Assembly (NCBI RefSeq): GCF_028401385.1
Contig: NZ_JAQOMR010000001.1
Span: forward strand, 2,420,501 to 2,484,500
DNA from: Marinicella algicola
GTDB taxonomy: Bacteria; Pseudomonadota; Gammaproteobacteria; Xanthomonadales; Marinicellaceae
DNA length: 64,000 nucleotides
Direction of reading: 5' to 3'
Shown here: one piece after another, positions 20,362 to 28,562 of the stretch
Numbering within the stretch: the stretch's first letter is position 1
Layout of the letters: every line of letters starts with the position of its first letter
Notes under the pieces: generated by a model
The model's input: only the letters and a program-made list of their open reading frames with translations
Told to the model about the DNA's origin: nothing
Databases searched by the model: none
Position numbers and translations under genes: made by a program

Positions 20362-21857
20362 ATGAAATCCATCCAGCATTTTATCGGCGGCAAGATCGTC
20401 AGCGGTTCCGGCACCCGCACCGTGCCGACCTATAACCCGGCGACGGGCGAACAAAGCGGTGCATTGTCGCTTGCCAATACTGCCGATGTGCGCACCGCTG
20501 TCGAGGCCGCAAAGGCTGCCTTTCCCGGCTGGGCAGAAACAACCCGCTGCGCCGTGCCCGCATCCTGAACAAATTTCTCGGCATTCTCGAGGAACGCGTG
20601 GGCGACCTTGCAAAGGTGATCACCGCCGAACACGGCAAGGTCCATTCCGATGCGCTCGGCGAAATCCAGCGCGGCATGGAGGTCGTTGAGTTCGCCACCT
20701 CAGCCCCGCAGCTTCTGAAAGGCGAATTCACCGAAAATGTCGGCACCGCCGTCGACAGTTGGTCGATGCGCCAGCCGCTTGGCGTTGTTGCCGGGATCAC
20801 GCCGTTCAACTTTCCCGCCATGGTGCCTATGTGGATGTTCCCGGTGGCGCTTGCCTGCGGCAACTGCTTCATTTTGAAGCCATCCGAGCGCGACCCTTCC
20901 GCCGCACTGCTGATTGCCGAATGGCTGAAAGAAGCCGGCCTTCCCGATGGCGTCTTCAACGTCGTACAGGGCGACAAGGAGGCCGTCGACGCTATCCTCG
21001 CCAATCCTGATATTCAGGCCGTAAGCTTCGTCGGCTCGACGCCGATCGCGCGCTATATCTACACCACGGCCACAGCAAACGGCAAACGCTGCCAGGCCCT
21101 CGGCGGTGCCAAGAACCATATGATCGTGATGCCCGACGCCGATATGGATCAGGCAGCCGACGCTTTGATGGGCGCGGCCTACGGGTCGGCCGGCGAGCGC
21201 TGCATGGCGATCTCGGTCGCGGTTCCCGTCGGCGACGAGACAGCGGACCGTCTGATCGAAAAGCTCAAGCCCCGCATTGCCGCCCTCAAGGTCGGCCCCG
21301 GCAACGATCCGGAAGCCGACATGGGACCGGTCGTTACAGCTGCTGCCCGCGACAAGATCCTCGGCTATATCGATTCGGGCGTTGAAGAAGGTGCGGACCT
21401 CGTGATCGACGGACGCGACCTCAATCTTCAGGGCTACGAGAACGGCTATTTCGTCGGCGCAACCCTGTTCGATCGCGTCACCACCGACATGAAGATCTAC
21501 AAGGAAGAAATCTTCGGCCCGGTTCTCTCGGTCGCCCGTGCATCCAGCTATGACGAGGCGGCACAGTGGATCAACGACCACGAATTCGGCAATGGCACGG
21601 CGATCTTCACCCGCGACGGCGATGCAGCCCGCGCATTCGCGCACAAGATCCAGGTCGGCATGGTCGGCATCAATGTGCCGATCCCGGTTCCGATGGCGTT
21701 TCATTCCTTTGGCGGCTGGAAGGCATCGCTGTTCGGCGATCATCACATGCATGGCCCGGAAGGCATGCGCTTCTACACGCGCCTGAAGACCATCACCAGC
21801 CGCTGGCCCAAGGGCATCCGCTCAGGCGCAGAATTCTCCATGCCGACGATGAAGTAA
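20362..21857 (+). CDS. mmsA: Methylmalonate-semialdehyde dehydrogenase (acylating), frameshifted
   Basis: About 498 residues of the CoA-acylating aldehyde dehydrogenase that converts (methyl)malonate semialdehyde to propionyl- or acetyl-CoA in valine and myo-inositol catabolism. Landmarks are [29 protein letters not shown], the nucleotide loop [10 protein letters not shown] and the catalytic cysteine in [11 protein letters not shown]. The start at 20362 is set by GGAGG seven bases upstream. One base is missing near 20545 (CAGAAACAACCC), after which the frame reads [14 protein letters not shown]. No iol or bkd genes are nearby; regulation is probably by the adjacent LysR protein. Confidence 0.93.
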
Positions 21858-21884
21858 CGGCAGAGATTAAATTCCTGCCGGTTC

Positions 21885-21914
21885 AATCCGCCCCCTTATC
21901 GGGGCGGATTTTTC
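21885..21914 (+). terminator. Rho-independent terminator after mmsA
   Basis: A perfect ten-base-pair stem (AATCCGCCCC / GGGGCGGATT, loop CTTATC) is followed by TTTT. It isolates the mmsA transcript from the thiamine operon leader that begins about 25 bases later. Confidence 0.88.
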
Positions 21915-21934
21915 TGCTATAAGACTGCCATGAT

Positions 21935-22020
21935 GAGCGACGGGGGCGTCCGCTTTTGCGGGCTGAGAAGCACCCTTGGAACCTGATCCGGATCATACCG
22001 GCGGAGGGAGTCACTCGGGC
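21935..22020 (+). ncRNA. TPP riboswitch (THI element)
   Basis: The conserved THI-box segments are present in order: CTGAGA at 21963-21968, then ACCCTTGGAACCTGATCCGG, and ATACCGGCGGAGGGA to about 22010. These form the pyrimidine-sensing and pyrophosphate-sensing helices. The element lies about 55 bases before thiM and should repress thiM-thiE-thiD when thiamine pyrophosphate is abundant. The intervening bases include CCGGCTTTCCCGCC and GAAAGGGAAACCGGG near the start codon, which could form the regulatory stem that hides the ribosome binding site (inference). Confidence 0.93.
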
Positions 22021-22075
22021 CTTTCCTCAATCTGGCCCGACCGGCTTTCCCGCCACAAAAGAAAGGGAAACCGGG

Positions 22076-22874
22076 ATGACGGATGCGACCCCCGATATTC
22101 TGCTGACCGAGATGCGTGCAAAGGCTCCCTTGTGCAATGCATTACCAATTACGTGGCGATGAATGTCGCAGCCAATGTACTGCTGTCCGCAGGCGCCTCG
22201 CCTGCCATGGTCCATTGTGAGGAGGAAGCCGGAGAGTTCGCCGGCCTGGTCTCCGCGCTGACCATCAATATCGGTACGCTGTCGCCGCAATGGATCGGAG
22301 GCATGAAGGCGGCAATCGCGGGTGCCGCGGCAAAGGGCACGCCGTGGGTGTTCGATCCCGTTGCCCATTTTGCGACCGGGTTCCGAAAAATGCAGCCCTC
22401 GAACTACTTGATCTCCGCCCGACAGTCTTGCGCGGCAACGCCTCCGAAATTCTCGCCTTTTCCGGTGCGACCAGCGGCGGCAGGGGCGTGGACGCCGGTG
22501 ACAGTGTTGAGGCGGCGGAAGAAACGGCGCGCCACCTGGCCAATGAACGCTCCATGGTGGTGGCCGTCACCGGAGAAAGCGACTTTGTGACCGACGGCAG
22601 CCGCAGTGCCCGCATAGAAGGCGGATCGCCACTGATGCCGCGCGTGACAGCGCTCGGTTGCGCGCTGACCTGCCTTGTCGGCGCCTTCGCCGGCACCCGC
22701 CCCGCCGACCCGTTTTCCGCAACTGTCGCCGCGCTCACGCTCTACGCCGTCGCCGGTGAACGTGCCCATGAGCGTGCCAACGGACCGGGTTCTTTCGCCG
22801 TTCAGTTCCTGGATCAGCTTGCGGCTGTCACACCTGCGGAACTCAAGGCCGGTGCAAGGGTTACCCTTTCATGA
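22076..22874 (+). CDS. thiM: Hydroxyethylthiazole kinase, frameshifted
   Basis: About 266 residues of ThiM, which phosphorylates 4-methyl-5-(2-hydroxyethyl)thiazole for thiamine salvage. Visible: LVQCITNYVAMNVAANVLLSAGASPAMV, VFDPVA and the anion hole with catalytic cysteine in ALGCALTCLVGAF. Two frame changes occur, near 22130 (KAPL to VQCITN) and near 22388 (TGFRK to NAALELLDLRP); both look like single-base consensus errors. The stop overlaps the thiE start (ATGA). It is the first gene of the riboswitch-controlled operon. Confidence 0.92.
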
Positions 22875-23509
22875 GGCTCGTTTTCGATCTGTCGCTTTAT
22901 CTCGTACTTGACCCTGTGCTCTGCGCTTCCTTTGGCATGGCAGAAACAGCCAGAGCCGCCGTGCGTGGTGGCGTGACCATGGTGCAGCTCCGCATGAAGG
23001 ACGCCACAACAGTGGAACGCATCACTGCGGGCCAAGAACTGAAAAAGGGGCTCGACGGGACCAATGCCCGCCTGATCGTCAATGACGATGTCGACGCGGC
23101 AATCGCGCTTCGCGCCGATGGTGTCCATGTCGGTCAGTCGGATGACAATCCGGCAGCGGTCAGAGGCCGTATCGGACCGGATATGCTGCTCGGCCTGTCA
23201 ATCGACAGCCTTGAGGCCGCGCACAATTTCGACCCGGCAGGGCTGGATTATATCGGCGCCGGGCCAATTTTTGCGACGAATACCAAGCCCGGTCATGCCG
23301 TTCCTCTCGGATTTGAGGGGCTCACAGAAATAACGGCGCTTTCCGCCCTGCCCGTCGTCGCTATCGGCGGATTGAAAGCCGAACATGTGGCCGCCACATT
23401 CGAAGCGGGCGCCGACGGCATTGCCGTGGTCTCCGCGATCTGCGGACAAACCGATCCCTATCAGGCATCGATGGCGCTCATGGAAGCCATCGGGAAGGCA
23501 AAGACATGA
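22871..23509 (+). CDS. thiE: Thiamine-phosphate synthase
   Basis: A complete 212-residue TIM barrel that joins HMP-PP and thiazole phosphate to thiamine phosphate. Catalytic motifs are intact: MVQLRMKDA, LIVNDDVDAAI, DGVHVGQSDD and GAGPIFATNTKPGH. It begins in an ATGA overlap with the thiM stop and ends in a second ATGA overlap with thiD, so the three genes are translationally coupled. Compare the degenerate ThiE-like protein at 11035. Confidence 0.96.
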   Translation: MRLVFDLSLYLVLDPVLCASFGMAETARAAVRGGVTMVQLRMKDATTVERITAGQELKKGLDGTNARLIVNDDVDAAIALRADGVHVGQSDDNPAAVRGRIGPDMLLGLSIDSLEAAHNFDPAGLDYIGAGPIFATNTKPGHAVPLGFEGLTEITALSALPVVAIGGLKAEHVAATFEAGADGIAVVSAICGQTDPYQASMALMEAIGKAKT

Positions 23510-24306
23510 TTGCGAACATTCTTTCGATCGCAGGTTCCGACCCCTCGGGCGGCGCCGGCATTCAGGCCGACCTCAAGACGTTTTCGGCGCGCGGAACCTA
23601 CGGCATGGCCGTGCTGACGGCGCTGACGGCACAGAACACGCGCGGTGTCACCAGCGTGCACCAGGTGCCATCAGCTTTTGTGGCCGAGCAGATTGCAGCG
23701 ATCTTCGACGATGTTTCGGTCAGCGCGATCAAGATCGGCATGATCGCCAATGCCAATATCGCGGTCACCGTCGCCGACAGTCTGCGCCACCATGTCGAAG
23801 TGCCGGTCGTCCTGGACCCGGTGATGGTCGCCAAGGGCGGTCACCGGCTGCTGCCGGAAGACGCGGTTGAGGCGCTGAAGGAGCATCTGCTGCCACTTGC
23901 TGCGCTTCTGACACCCAACCTGCCGGAAGCCGCCGCCTTGCTTGACGAAGACGTTGCGAACGACCGCGCGGCGATGATTGCCCAGGGCAAGGCCCTGCGC
24001 GGACTTGGGGCCCAGGCTGTGCTGATGAAGGGCGGACATCTCGAAGGCGACGATTGCCCGGACCTTCTGGTGACCGCCGAAGGTCATCACTGGCTTGAAG
24101 GCGAGCGCATCGACACCGCCAATACACACGGTACAGGCTGCACGCTCTCCAGCGCGATTGCCGCCGAAATCGGCAAAGGGCTTTCATTGCCGGAAGCCGT
24201 AGCCGAGGCAAAGGCCTATGTCATTGGCGCCATTGCCGCATCCGACAAGCTTGCCGTCGGATCCGGCCACGGCCCCACCCATCATTTCCACGCGCTCTGG
24301 TCGTGA
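23506..24306 (+). CDS. thiD: Hydroxymethylpyrimidine (phosphate) kinase
   Basis: A complete 266-residue ribokinase-fold kinase that phosphorylates HMP to HMP-P and HMP-PP. Family motifs: AGSDPSGGAGIQADLKTF at the N-terminus, VLDPVMVAKGGHRLL, LTPNLPEA and the catalytic loop THGTGCTLSSAIAAE. Third gene of the riboswitch operon. The set thiM-thiE-thiD without thiC or thiG points to salvage from HMP and thiazole here, although de novo genes may lie elsewhere. Confidence 0.96.
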   Translation: MIANILSIAGSDPSGGAGIQADLKTFSARGTYGMAVLTALTAQNTRGVTSVHQVPSAFVAEQIAAIFDDVSVSAIKIGMIANANIAVTVADSLRHHVEVPVVLDPVMVAKGGHRLLPEDAVEALKEHLLPLAALLTPNLPEAAALLDEDVANDRAAMIAQGKALRGLGAQAVLMKGGHLEGDDCPDLLVTAEGHHWLEGERIDTANTHGTGCTLSSAIAAEIGKGLSLPEAVAEAKAYVIGAIAASDKLAVGSGHGPTHHFHALWS

Positions 24307-24429
24307 TCTCAACAAATCGTGATGGCGATATCAGCGACCATGTCGAATTGACATTATGCAACATTCTCTTGCCTCTGGTTTCCTGTTGGCAGCACGCTAT
24401 ACTGATCCTGAGAAGAGAAGGAGGCATTG

Positions 24430-24872
24430 ATGAAAAACGGTTTTTGATTGCGGGCGCTCTGTCGCTGTGTCTGAGCGCGGGTGCTGTTTTTGCACAGGAC
24501 GCCCCACAAATGCTGCGTCAGGATGACATGAAGGCCATCGGTCAAGCGATGGGCCAGCTTGGCGCCATCGCCAAGGGCCAGAAGGACTATGATCCGGTCG
24601 TCGTCGAGGGCGCACTTTCCTCGATCGCCACGCACGCGACGGACTTCCCGACGCATTTCCCGCCGGATTCGAAAACCGGAAACGATAGCGAAGCAAGCCC
24701 TGCGATCTGGGAAAACATGGACGACTTCACGGCCCGTTCCAAGAAGCTCGCCAGCGACGCCAACGCTCTTCTCGCCAACCTGCCGGCGGATCAAGCCGCT
24801 GTTGGCAAGGCAATGCAGACACTCGGCGCAAATTGCGGCGCCTGCCACGAGATCTATCGCGTCAAGAAGTGA
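24430..24872 (+). CDS. Cytochrome c556/c'-type protein, frameshifted at codon 2-3
   Basis: About 147 residues: signal peptide (FLIAGALSLCLSAGAVFA), a four-helix bundle with LRQDDMKAIGQAMGQLGAIAKG, and a C-terminal heme motif CGACH followed by EIYRVKK, the cytochrome c' fold. Family members bind heme in the periplasm and often handle NO or electrons for oxidases. The start ATG at 24430 has GAAGGAGG upstream, but the frame needs a sixth A in ATGAAAAACGG; adding it gives MKKRFLIAG. The next gene is a diheme cytochrome c 52 bases downstream, and the two are a common pair. Confidence 0.85.
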
Positions 24873-24924
24873 CAGGGCAGGACCGGTCGTCTTCTGGCGA
24901 TAATGGGCCTGAAGGAGCCAAGGC

Positions 24925-25828
24925 GTGAAACCAGGCATTACGATTGGGGTTCTGATCATTGCAGGTCTGTTCATGGGCTCAGCATTTCTGGTTGCGCTCG
25001 CGCCCCCAAGCTTGACCCGGACGATCTTGGAAGCCTTGCAGCCGCCAACCCCAAAAACGGAGAGAATATCTTCTGGGCGAGCGGCTGTTCCGGCTGCCAT
25101 GCCGCCCCGTATGCAGAGGGTGACCAAAGGCTGGTGTTATCCGGGGCCTGCCCATTCAAACCGATTTCGGCACGTTTTATGCGCCCAACGTTTCACCTGA
25201 TGAAAGCCAAGGGATCGGCGACTGGACCTTCTATGAGTTTGCCAACGCGCTGAAAAAGGCATCGGACGGCATGGCCAAAACCTCTATCCGTCCCTGCCCT
25301 ACACCTCCTATGTGCACATGAAGGTCCAGGATGTCAGGGACGTTCACGACTTCATCATGACACTGCCGAAAAGCAGCGATCCGAGCAAGCCCCATGACCT
25401 CGCCTTCCCCTTCAATAACCGGCTGGCCGTTTCCTTCTGGAAGCAGCTCTTTTTGACGATGAGCCGCGTATTCAACTGGCCAATGCCGCACCGGACGTGA
25501 TGCGCGGACAATACCTGGTGGAAGGCCCGGGCCATTGCGGGGAGTGTCACACCCCGCGCAATATTCTCGGCGGGCTGAAATATGACGACTGGTTGGCTGG
25601 CGGGCGAAACCCCGAAGGCGGCGGCATAGTGCCCGATATCACACCGGGATCCCCGAAATCGGTAGCTGGACAGCAAGCGAAATCGCCGACTACCTCGAAA
25701 CCGGGTTCACGCCCGATTACGACACGGTCGGCGGTTCAATGGTGGAGGTGCAGAAAAACATCTCGCGTCTGCCGCGCGCCGACCTTGAAGCGATCGGCGC
25801 CTATCTGAAGGCCATTCCGGCACACTGA
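24925..25828 (+). CDS. Diheme cytochrome c, multiply frameshifted
   Basis: Reconstruction gives about 302 residues: a GTG start, N-terminal anchor (MKPGITIGVLIIAGLFMGSA), a first heme site CSGCH near 25085, FYAPNVSPDESQGIGDWTFY, a second heme site CGECH near 25537 and an end in LEAIGAYLKAIPAH. This is the membrane-anchored two-heme subunit type seen with periplasmic dehydrogenases. Five frame changes are needed (near 25006, 25148, 25268, 25450 and 25650); four are lost bases in homopolymers. The number of lesions is high even for this window, so true decay cannot be excluded. It should pass electrons together with the c'-type protein upstream (inference). Confidence 0.78.
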
Positions 25829-25840
25829 AGAACCAGCCCG

Positions 25841-26332
25841 TCAGGCCAACGTCTGCAGATAGCGCATGCCCGTCACCGGCCGGGCGACAAACTCCATCTG
25901 CTGGTAAAAATGGTGCGCCCTGGTGTTACCCGTGGCTGCACTGACGGACAGGTAGGCGCAACCCGCCGCCTTTGCGAAGTCACGCGCGCGGGAGATCAGA
26001 TGCTGGCCGACACCATGGCTTCTGTGACCGTCGCGCACGAACAGATGGTGCAGATCCATGCCGCGCTTGCCCTGCTGGGCCCTGTAAAGCGGTGTCATCA
26101 GCGCATACCCCAAAAGCGTTGATCCGCTGTCGGCAACAAGCGCCGTCACCCAGGGTGAAGCTCCGAAGAGGTCGCGTCTCAGTCCCTCAGCGCTTGCTTC
26201 CAGCGCATCGCCGTGAAACGCAGCCAAGAGGCCGATCATTTCAAGAATTTGGGGAATATCAGTTTCGACCGCTTTTCTGATGGTCATCAGAGCGGGTCTT
26301 TCCAGCGAAATTTCGTCTTGATCTTCAGTCAT
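25841..26332 (-). CDS. GNAT family N-acetyltransferase
   Basis: A complete 163-residue GNAT domain: beta-4 MDLHHLFVRDGHRSHGVGQHLIS with the acetyl-CoA pyrophosphate loop (RSHGVG) and the C-terminal GNTRAHHFYQQMEF. AGGGA lies seven bases before ATG 26332; an internal ATG at 26287 (MTIRKAVE) would give a more compact protein. The acceptor is unknown. It converges with the cytochrome gene and marks the left shoulder of the AT-rich islet. Confidence 0.87.
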   Translation of the reverse strand: MTEDQDEISLERPALMTIRKAVETDIPQILEMIGLLAAFHGDALEASAEGLRRDLFGASPWVTALVADSGSTLLGYALMTPLYRAQQGKRGMDLHHLFVRDGHRSHGVGQHLISRARDFAKAAGCAYLSVSAATGNTRAHHFYQQMEFVARPVTGMRYLQTLA

Positions 26333-26621
26333 TGTCGTCCCTTGGCCTTTTCTGCAGTGCCGCTTGGGACGTTATGTTTTCAACACCGTGCCGCCCCAGG
26401 CGGCCGGTGATGAACATGATCAATCGCGGCCGCTCCTATTGGAACTGCCAAAAATACGCGCAAATGTGGGTCATGTGCTTGATCATCACAGTTCCAATGC
26501 TTCAAGTTGATCCTGTTGTCAATATCACGCGAGAAAACAGCCATTGCATGCCGCATCAAAGCTCCAAGTTGCCTCAGTATCACGCTTAGCGTCTCAACCG
26601 AGGCTCAAGAAAGCAATATCA
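26333..26621. other. Non-coding stretch bordering the AT-rich islet, with a 10-bp inverted repeat
   Basis: No convincing gene is seen in these 289 bases. A perfect inverted repeat, ATTGGAACTG (26438-26447) and CAGTTCCAAT (26489-26498), is separated by 41 bases. A leftward frame at 26380-26583 is open but resembles no family I recognise. Base composition shifts from GC-rich to AT-rich across this stretch, so it may hold the left junction of a transferred segment. Confidence 0.4.
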
Positions 26622-27275
26622 TCAATCATACAGGATTTTAAACAGGAGCTGCACTGATACACTTGCGCTGTCTCCAGAGACATAATCAAGGACCTCCGTT
26701 CCAAACAACATTGAGTCCGCTTGCGAATACGATGTCGTACCATCTGGGGCTGTAACTACAGAAGGAATGCTGAAATATGATCCATTTTTACTATAAGCGG
26801 CATTAATATGAGTTCTACCTCCTGTGTTATATTTGTACATATTAGACTTACGTCCGTTCAAATAGTAAAAATACTCAACTCGAGAATAGGATTCATAGTC
26901 AATATTATCTTGATACCCATACTTCACTCGATATTTACTAAACGAAATATCATGGTGATCTAATTGGCATATGTATGTTTCCGGCGGATTGTCCCTGGCA
27001 GATACGGCAGACCGCTCAAACGAGCATAGCGTATATCCGCTGGCAACGGCCTGTCCGTTCCACTCAGGAACCAGGGTTACCCCTAAAGCCGGATCGAGAA
27101 GTCCACCGCTACACGCATTTTCATCCAGAAAGACAAGTGTTCCGATGTAGTTCCCTGTTGGATCCAGCGTATTCTGGCAGTCTTGCGTTCCACTATCGGC
27201 TGAGGCAGATCCAACCCCAGCCCCCAATCCAATAGAAGTAATAGTGATCACAACGAGAGCACGAAATATTGGCAT
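26622..27275 (-). CDS. Exported protein of unknown function (AT-rich islet, second gene)
   Basis: A 217-residue protein with a signal peptide (FRALVVITITSIGLGAGVG, cleavage near SASADS). The mature part is rich in Tyr, Ser, Asn and Gly, with four cysteines and a run of aromatic beta-strand-like segments (SYSRVEYFYYLNGRKSNMY). No family is recognised. Codon and base use are clearly AT-richer than the chromosomal neighbours. It starts 13 bases after the stop of the companion gene, so the two form an operon. Horizontal origin is likely; function is unknown. Confidence 0.75.
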   Translation of the reverse strand: MPIFRALVVITITSIGLGAGVGSASADSGTQDCQNTLDPTGNYIGTLVFLDENACSGGLLDPALGVTLVPEWNGQAVASGYTLCSFERSAVSARDNPPETYICQLDHHDISFSKYRVKYGYQDNIDYESYSRVEYFYYLNGRKSNMYKYNTGGRTHINAAYSKNGSYFSIPSVVTAPDGTTSYSQADSMLFGTEVLDYVSGDSASVSVQLLFKILYD

Positions 27276-27288
27276 GACAATCACCCCA

Positions 27289-27825
27289 TCAGTAAATTGG
27301 TGAATATTGCGCAGAATTAAATATATTGCTACCTGTAGTACCAACAAATTTTTCATAAGAAACATGCTTTACAATCCACAAAGGACTGGTATTTGAATTC
27401 GGAACGATCAGATAATATCCATTGGAAGAACACGGATACATCCCATCTACTTTTTGAGATCCCGTTTGGGAATAACATCCGCCAGTGACAATTCCCATTT
27501 TATTTACAGCGTTGAACTTCAACTCGGTTTCGTATCCTGATACACCATCAAAAGTATAATCGTAGCATGTTGTCGACCAACTTCCTGCCGCCAAATCTAC
27601 GACGCCATCACCCGTGAGCTTCCCGCTTGTTACGGTAAAATTGCCTGATTCGTATGTATCACCCGAGAAACTCCAGACGGTGTAGAAACCTCCGTGATAG
27701 TAAGCCATTGATTTTTGTGCGAGACTGATAGTGGGCACACAATCATCAGCAAGGGCTTTAGAGGTGGGAAGAAGAACGGTTGCCAATAATGCAAAAACCG
27801 TCAAAAAGAACACATTACTCTTCAT
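27289..27825 (-). CDS. Exported protein of unknown function (AT-rich islet, first gene)
   Basis: A 178-residue protein with a clear signal peptide (MKSNVFFLTVFALLATVLLP, cleavage near KALADD). The mature chain is small-residue and Tyr/Ser rich with five cysteines, probably a disulfide-stabilised secreted beta protein. The start at 27825 is fixed by GGAGG six bases upstream; the ATG at 27837 is part of that GGAGG context. No family recognised. Same AT-rich composition and operon as the next gene, with an AT-rich leader upstream (27838-27914). It could be an envelope or secreted factor. Confidence 0.77.
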   Translation of the reverse strand: MKSNVFFLTVFALLATVLLPTSKALADDCVPTISLAQKSMAYYHGGFYTVWSFSGDTYESGNFTVTSGKLTGDGVVDLAAGSWSTTCYDYTFDGVSGYETELKFNAVNKMGIVTGGCYSQTGSQKVDGMYPCSSNGYYLIVPNSNTSPLWIVKHVSYEKFVGTTGSNIFNSAQYSPIY

Positions 27826-27914
27826 TTTACCCTCCATTTTTTATTTATAACAATTACTATAAAATACACATGACAAATACTATACTCAATAACACAAGTA
27901 ATAATTATTTCACT

Positions 27915-28328
27915 TCAATGATCGCTCTCACAAAGATCATGATTTGAAAGAGATCGCAGCACATAGCATTCACCAACGGCATGGTCCCCGCAAAGCTCCG
28001 TGATCCGCGCAAGCTCCGCCTCCAGACGTTTCAGCCGTGCGATCTTCTCGCGCACCAGCGCAAGATGGTCACGGGCAATGGCATCCGCGCGTTCGCAGGG
28101 CTTTTCCGGATGGGCCGAAAGCTCCAGCAATTCGCGAATGGCATCAACCTTGATGCCGAGGTCACGGGCATGGCGGATGAAGGTCAGCCGGCTTTCCTCT
28201 TCGCGCCCATAGCGCCGCTGATTACCCTCGGAGCGCTCGGCCGGCGCCATCAATCCGCTCTGCTCATAATAACGGATCGTCGGCACCTTGACGCCGGTGC
28301 GCCGGGAAAGTTCACCGATTGAAAACAT
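27915..28328 (-). CDS. MerR-family regulator, heavy-metal type
   Basis: A complete 137-residue MerR protein: HTH MFSIGELSRRTGVKVPTIRY and YYEQSGLM, a dimerisation helix, and cysteines at 78, 113 and 121. Metal sensors of the CadR/PbrR/ZntR group use cysteines near 78, 113 and 122, so metal sensing is likely. Extra cysteine 133 lies at the tail. The coding DNA is GC-rich, unlike the islet genes downstream. A MerR-type promoter and a truncated metal-transporter-like frame lie directly upstream on the opposite strand. Confidence 0.87.
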   Translation of the reverse strand: MFSIGELSRRTGVKVPTIRYYEQSGLMAPAERSEGNQRRYGREEESRLTFIRHARDLGIKVDAIRELLELSAHPEKPCERADAIARDHLALVREKIARLKRLEAELARITELCGDHAVGECYVLRSLSNHDLCESDH

Positions 28329-28340
28329 GTTTTGAAAAAC

Positions 28341-28371
28341 CTTCTGAAGCTATAGTCTCTGGAGCTATAAT
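28341..28371 (+). promoter_or_regulatory. MerR-type operator-promoter
   Basis: Divergent from merR. A TTCTGA-like -35 and a TATAAT -10 (28366-28371) are separated by 18 bases, or 19 if the -35 is read one base earlier; long spacers of this kind are typical of MerR-activated promoters. The interior CTATAGTCTCTGGAG resembles the CTATAGT-N-CTAGAG dyads of Pb/Cd regulators. AGCTATA occurs twice, flanking the centre. Confidence 0.55.
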
Positions 28372-28408
28372 GGTGGCGCTCAATACCAAAAACAACAGGT
28401 ACCAGACA

Positions 28409-28504
28409 ATGAGCGCGCATTGCGGGCATGACCACGCCCCTTTTAAACGGCATTTTGGATGCTTCAAGAAAAGGCTACGGCTGTTGCGCCATCGGCGCGG
28501 CTGA
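28409..28504 (+). pseudogene. Probable 5' remnant of a cation-efflux (CDF-type) gene
   Basis: Downstream of the MerR-type promoter, an ATG opens a frame beginning MSAHCGHDHAPF, a His/Cys-rich metal-binding start typical of cation diffusion facilitators controlled by MerR proteins. After about 12 residues the similarity ends and the frame stops at 28504, with no membrane helix. The rest of a ~200-residue transporter is absent and ilvE follows. A frame-shifted reading also terminates soon after. I interpret this as a deletion remnant; the assignment rests on a short motif and context. Confidence 0.45.
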
Positions 28505-28510
28505 GACATA

Positions 28511-28537
28511 AAAAGCCCGGACGGTGCCGTCCGGGCT
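28511..28537 (-). terminator. Terminator downstream of ilvE
   Basis: AGCCCGGACGG and CCGTCCGGGCT form a strong stem (28514-28537) with a T-run on the minus strand (A-run at 28511-28514 on the plus strand). It ends the leftward ilvE transcript. Confidence 0.85.
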
Positions 28538-28562
28538 TCCTATCTGAGCGAAGACCCTCCGC

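Noticed and set aside
20700..21752. 350-codon leftward open frame opposite mmsA
   Set aside because: Antisense to a fully conserved dehydrogenase; composition-driven open frame in GC-rich DNA with no family features.
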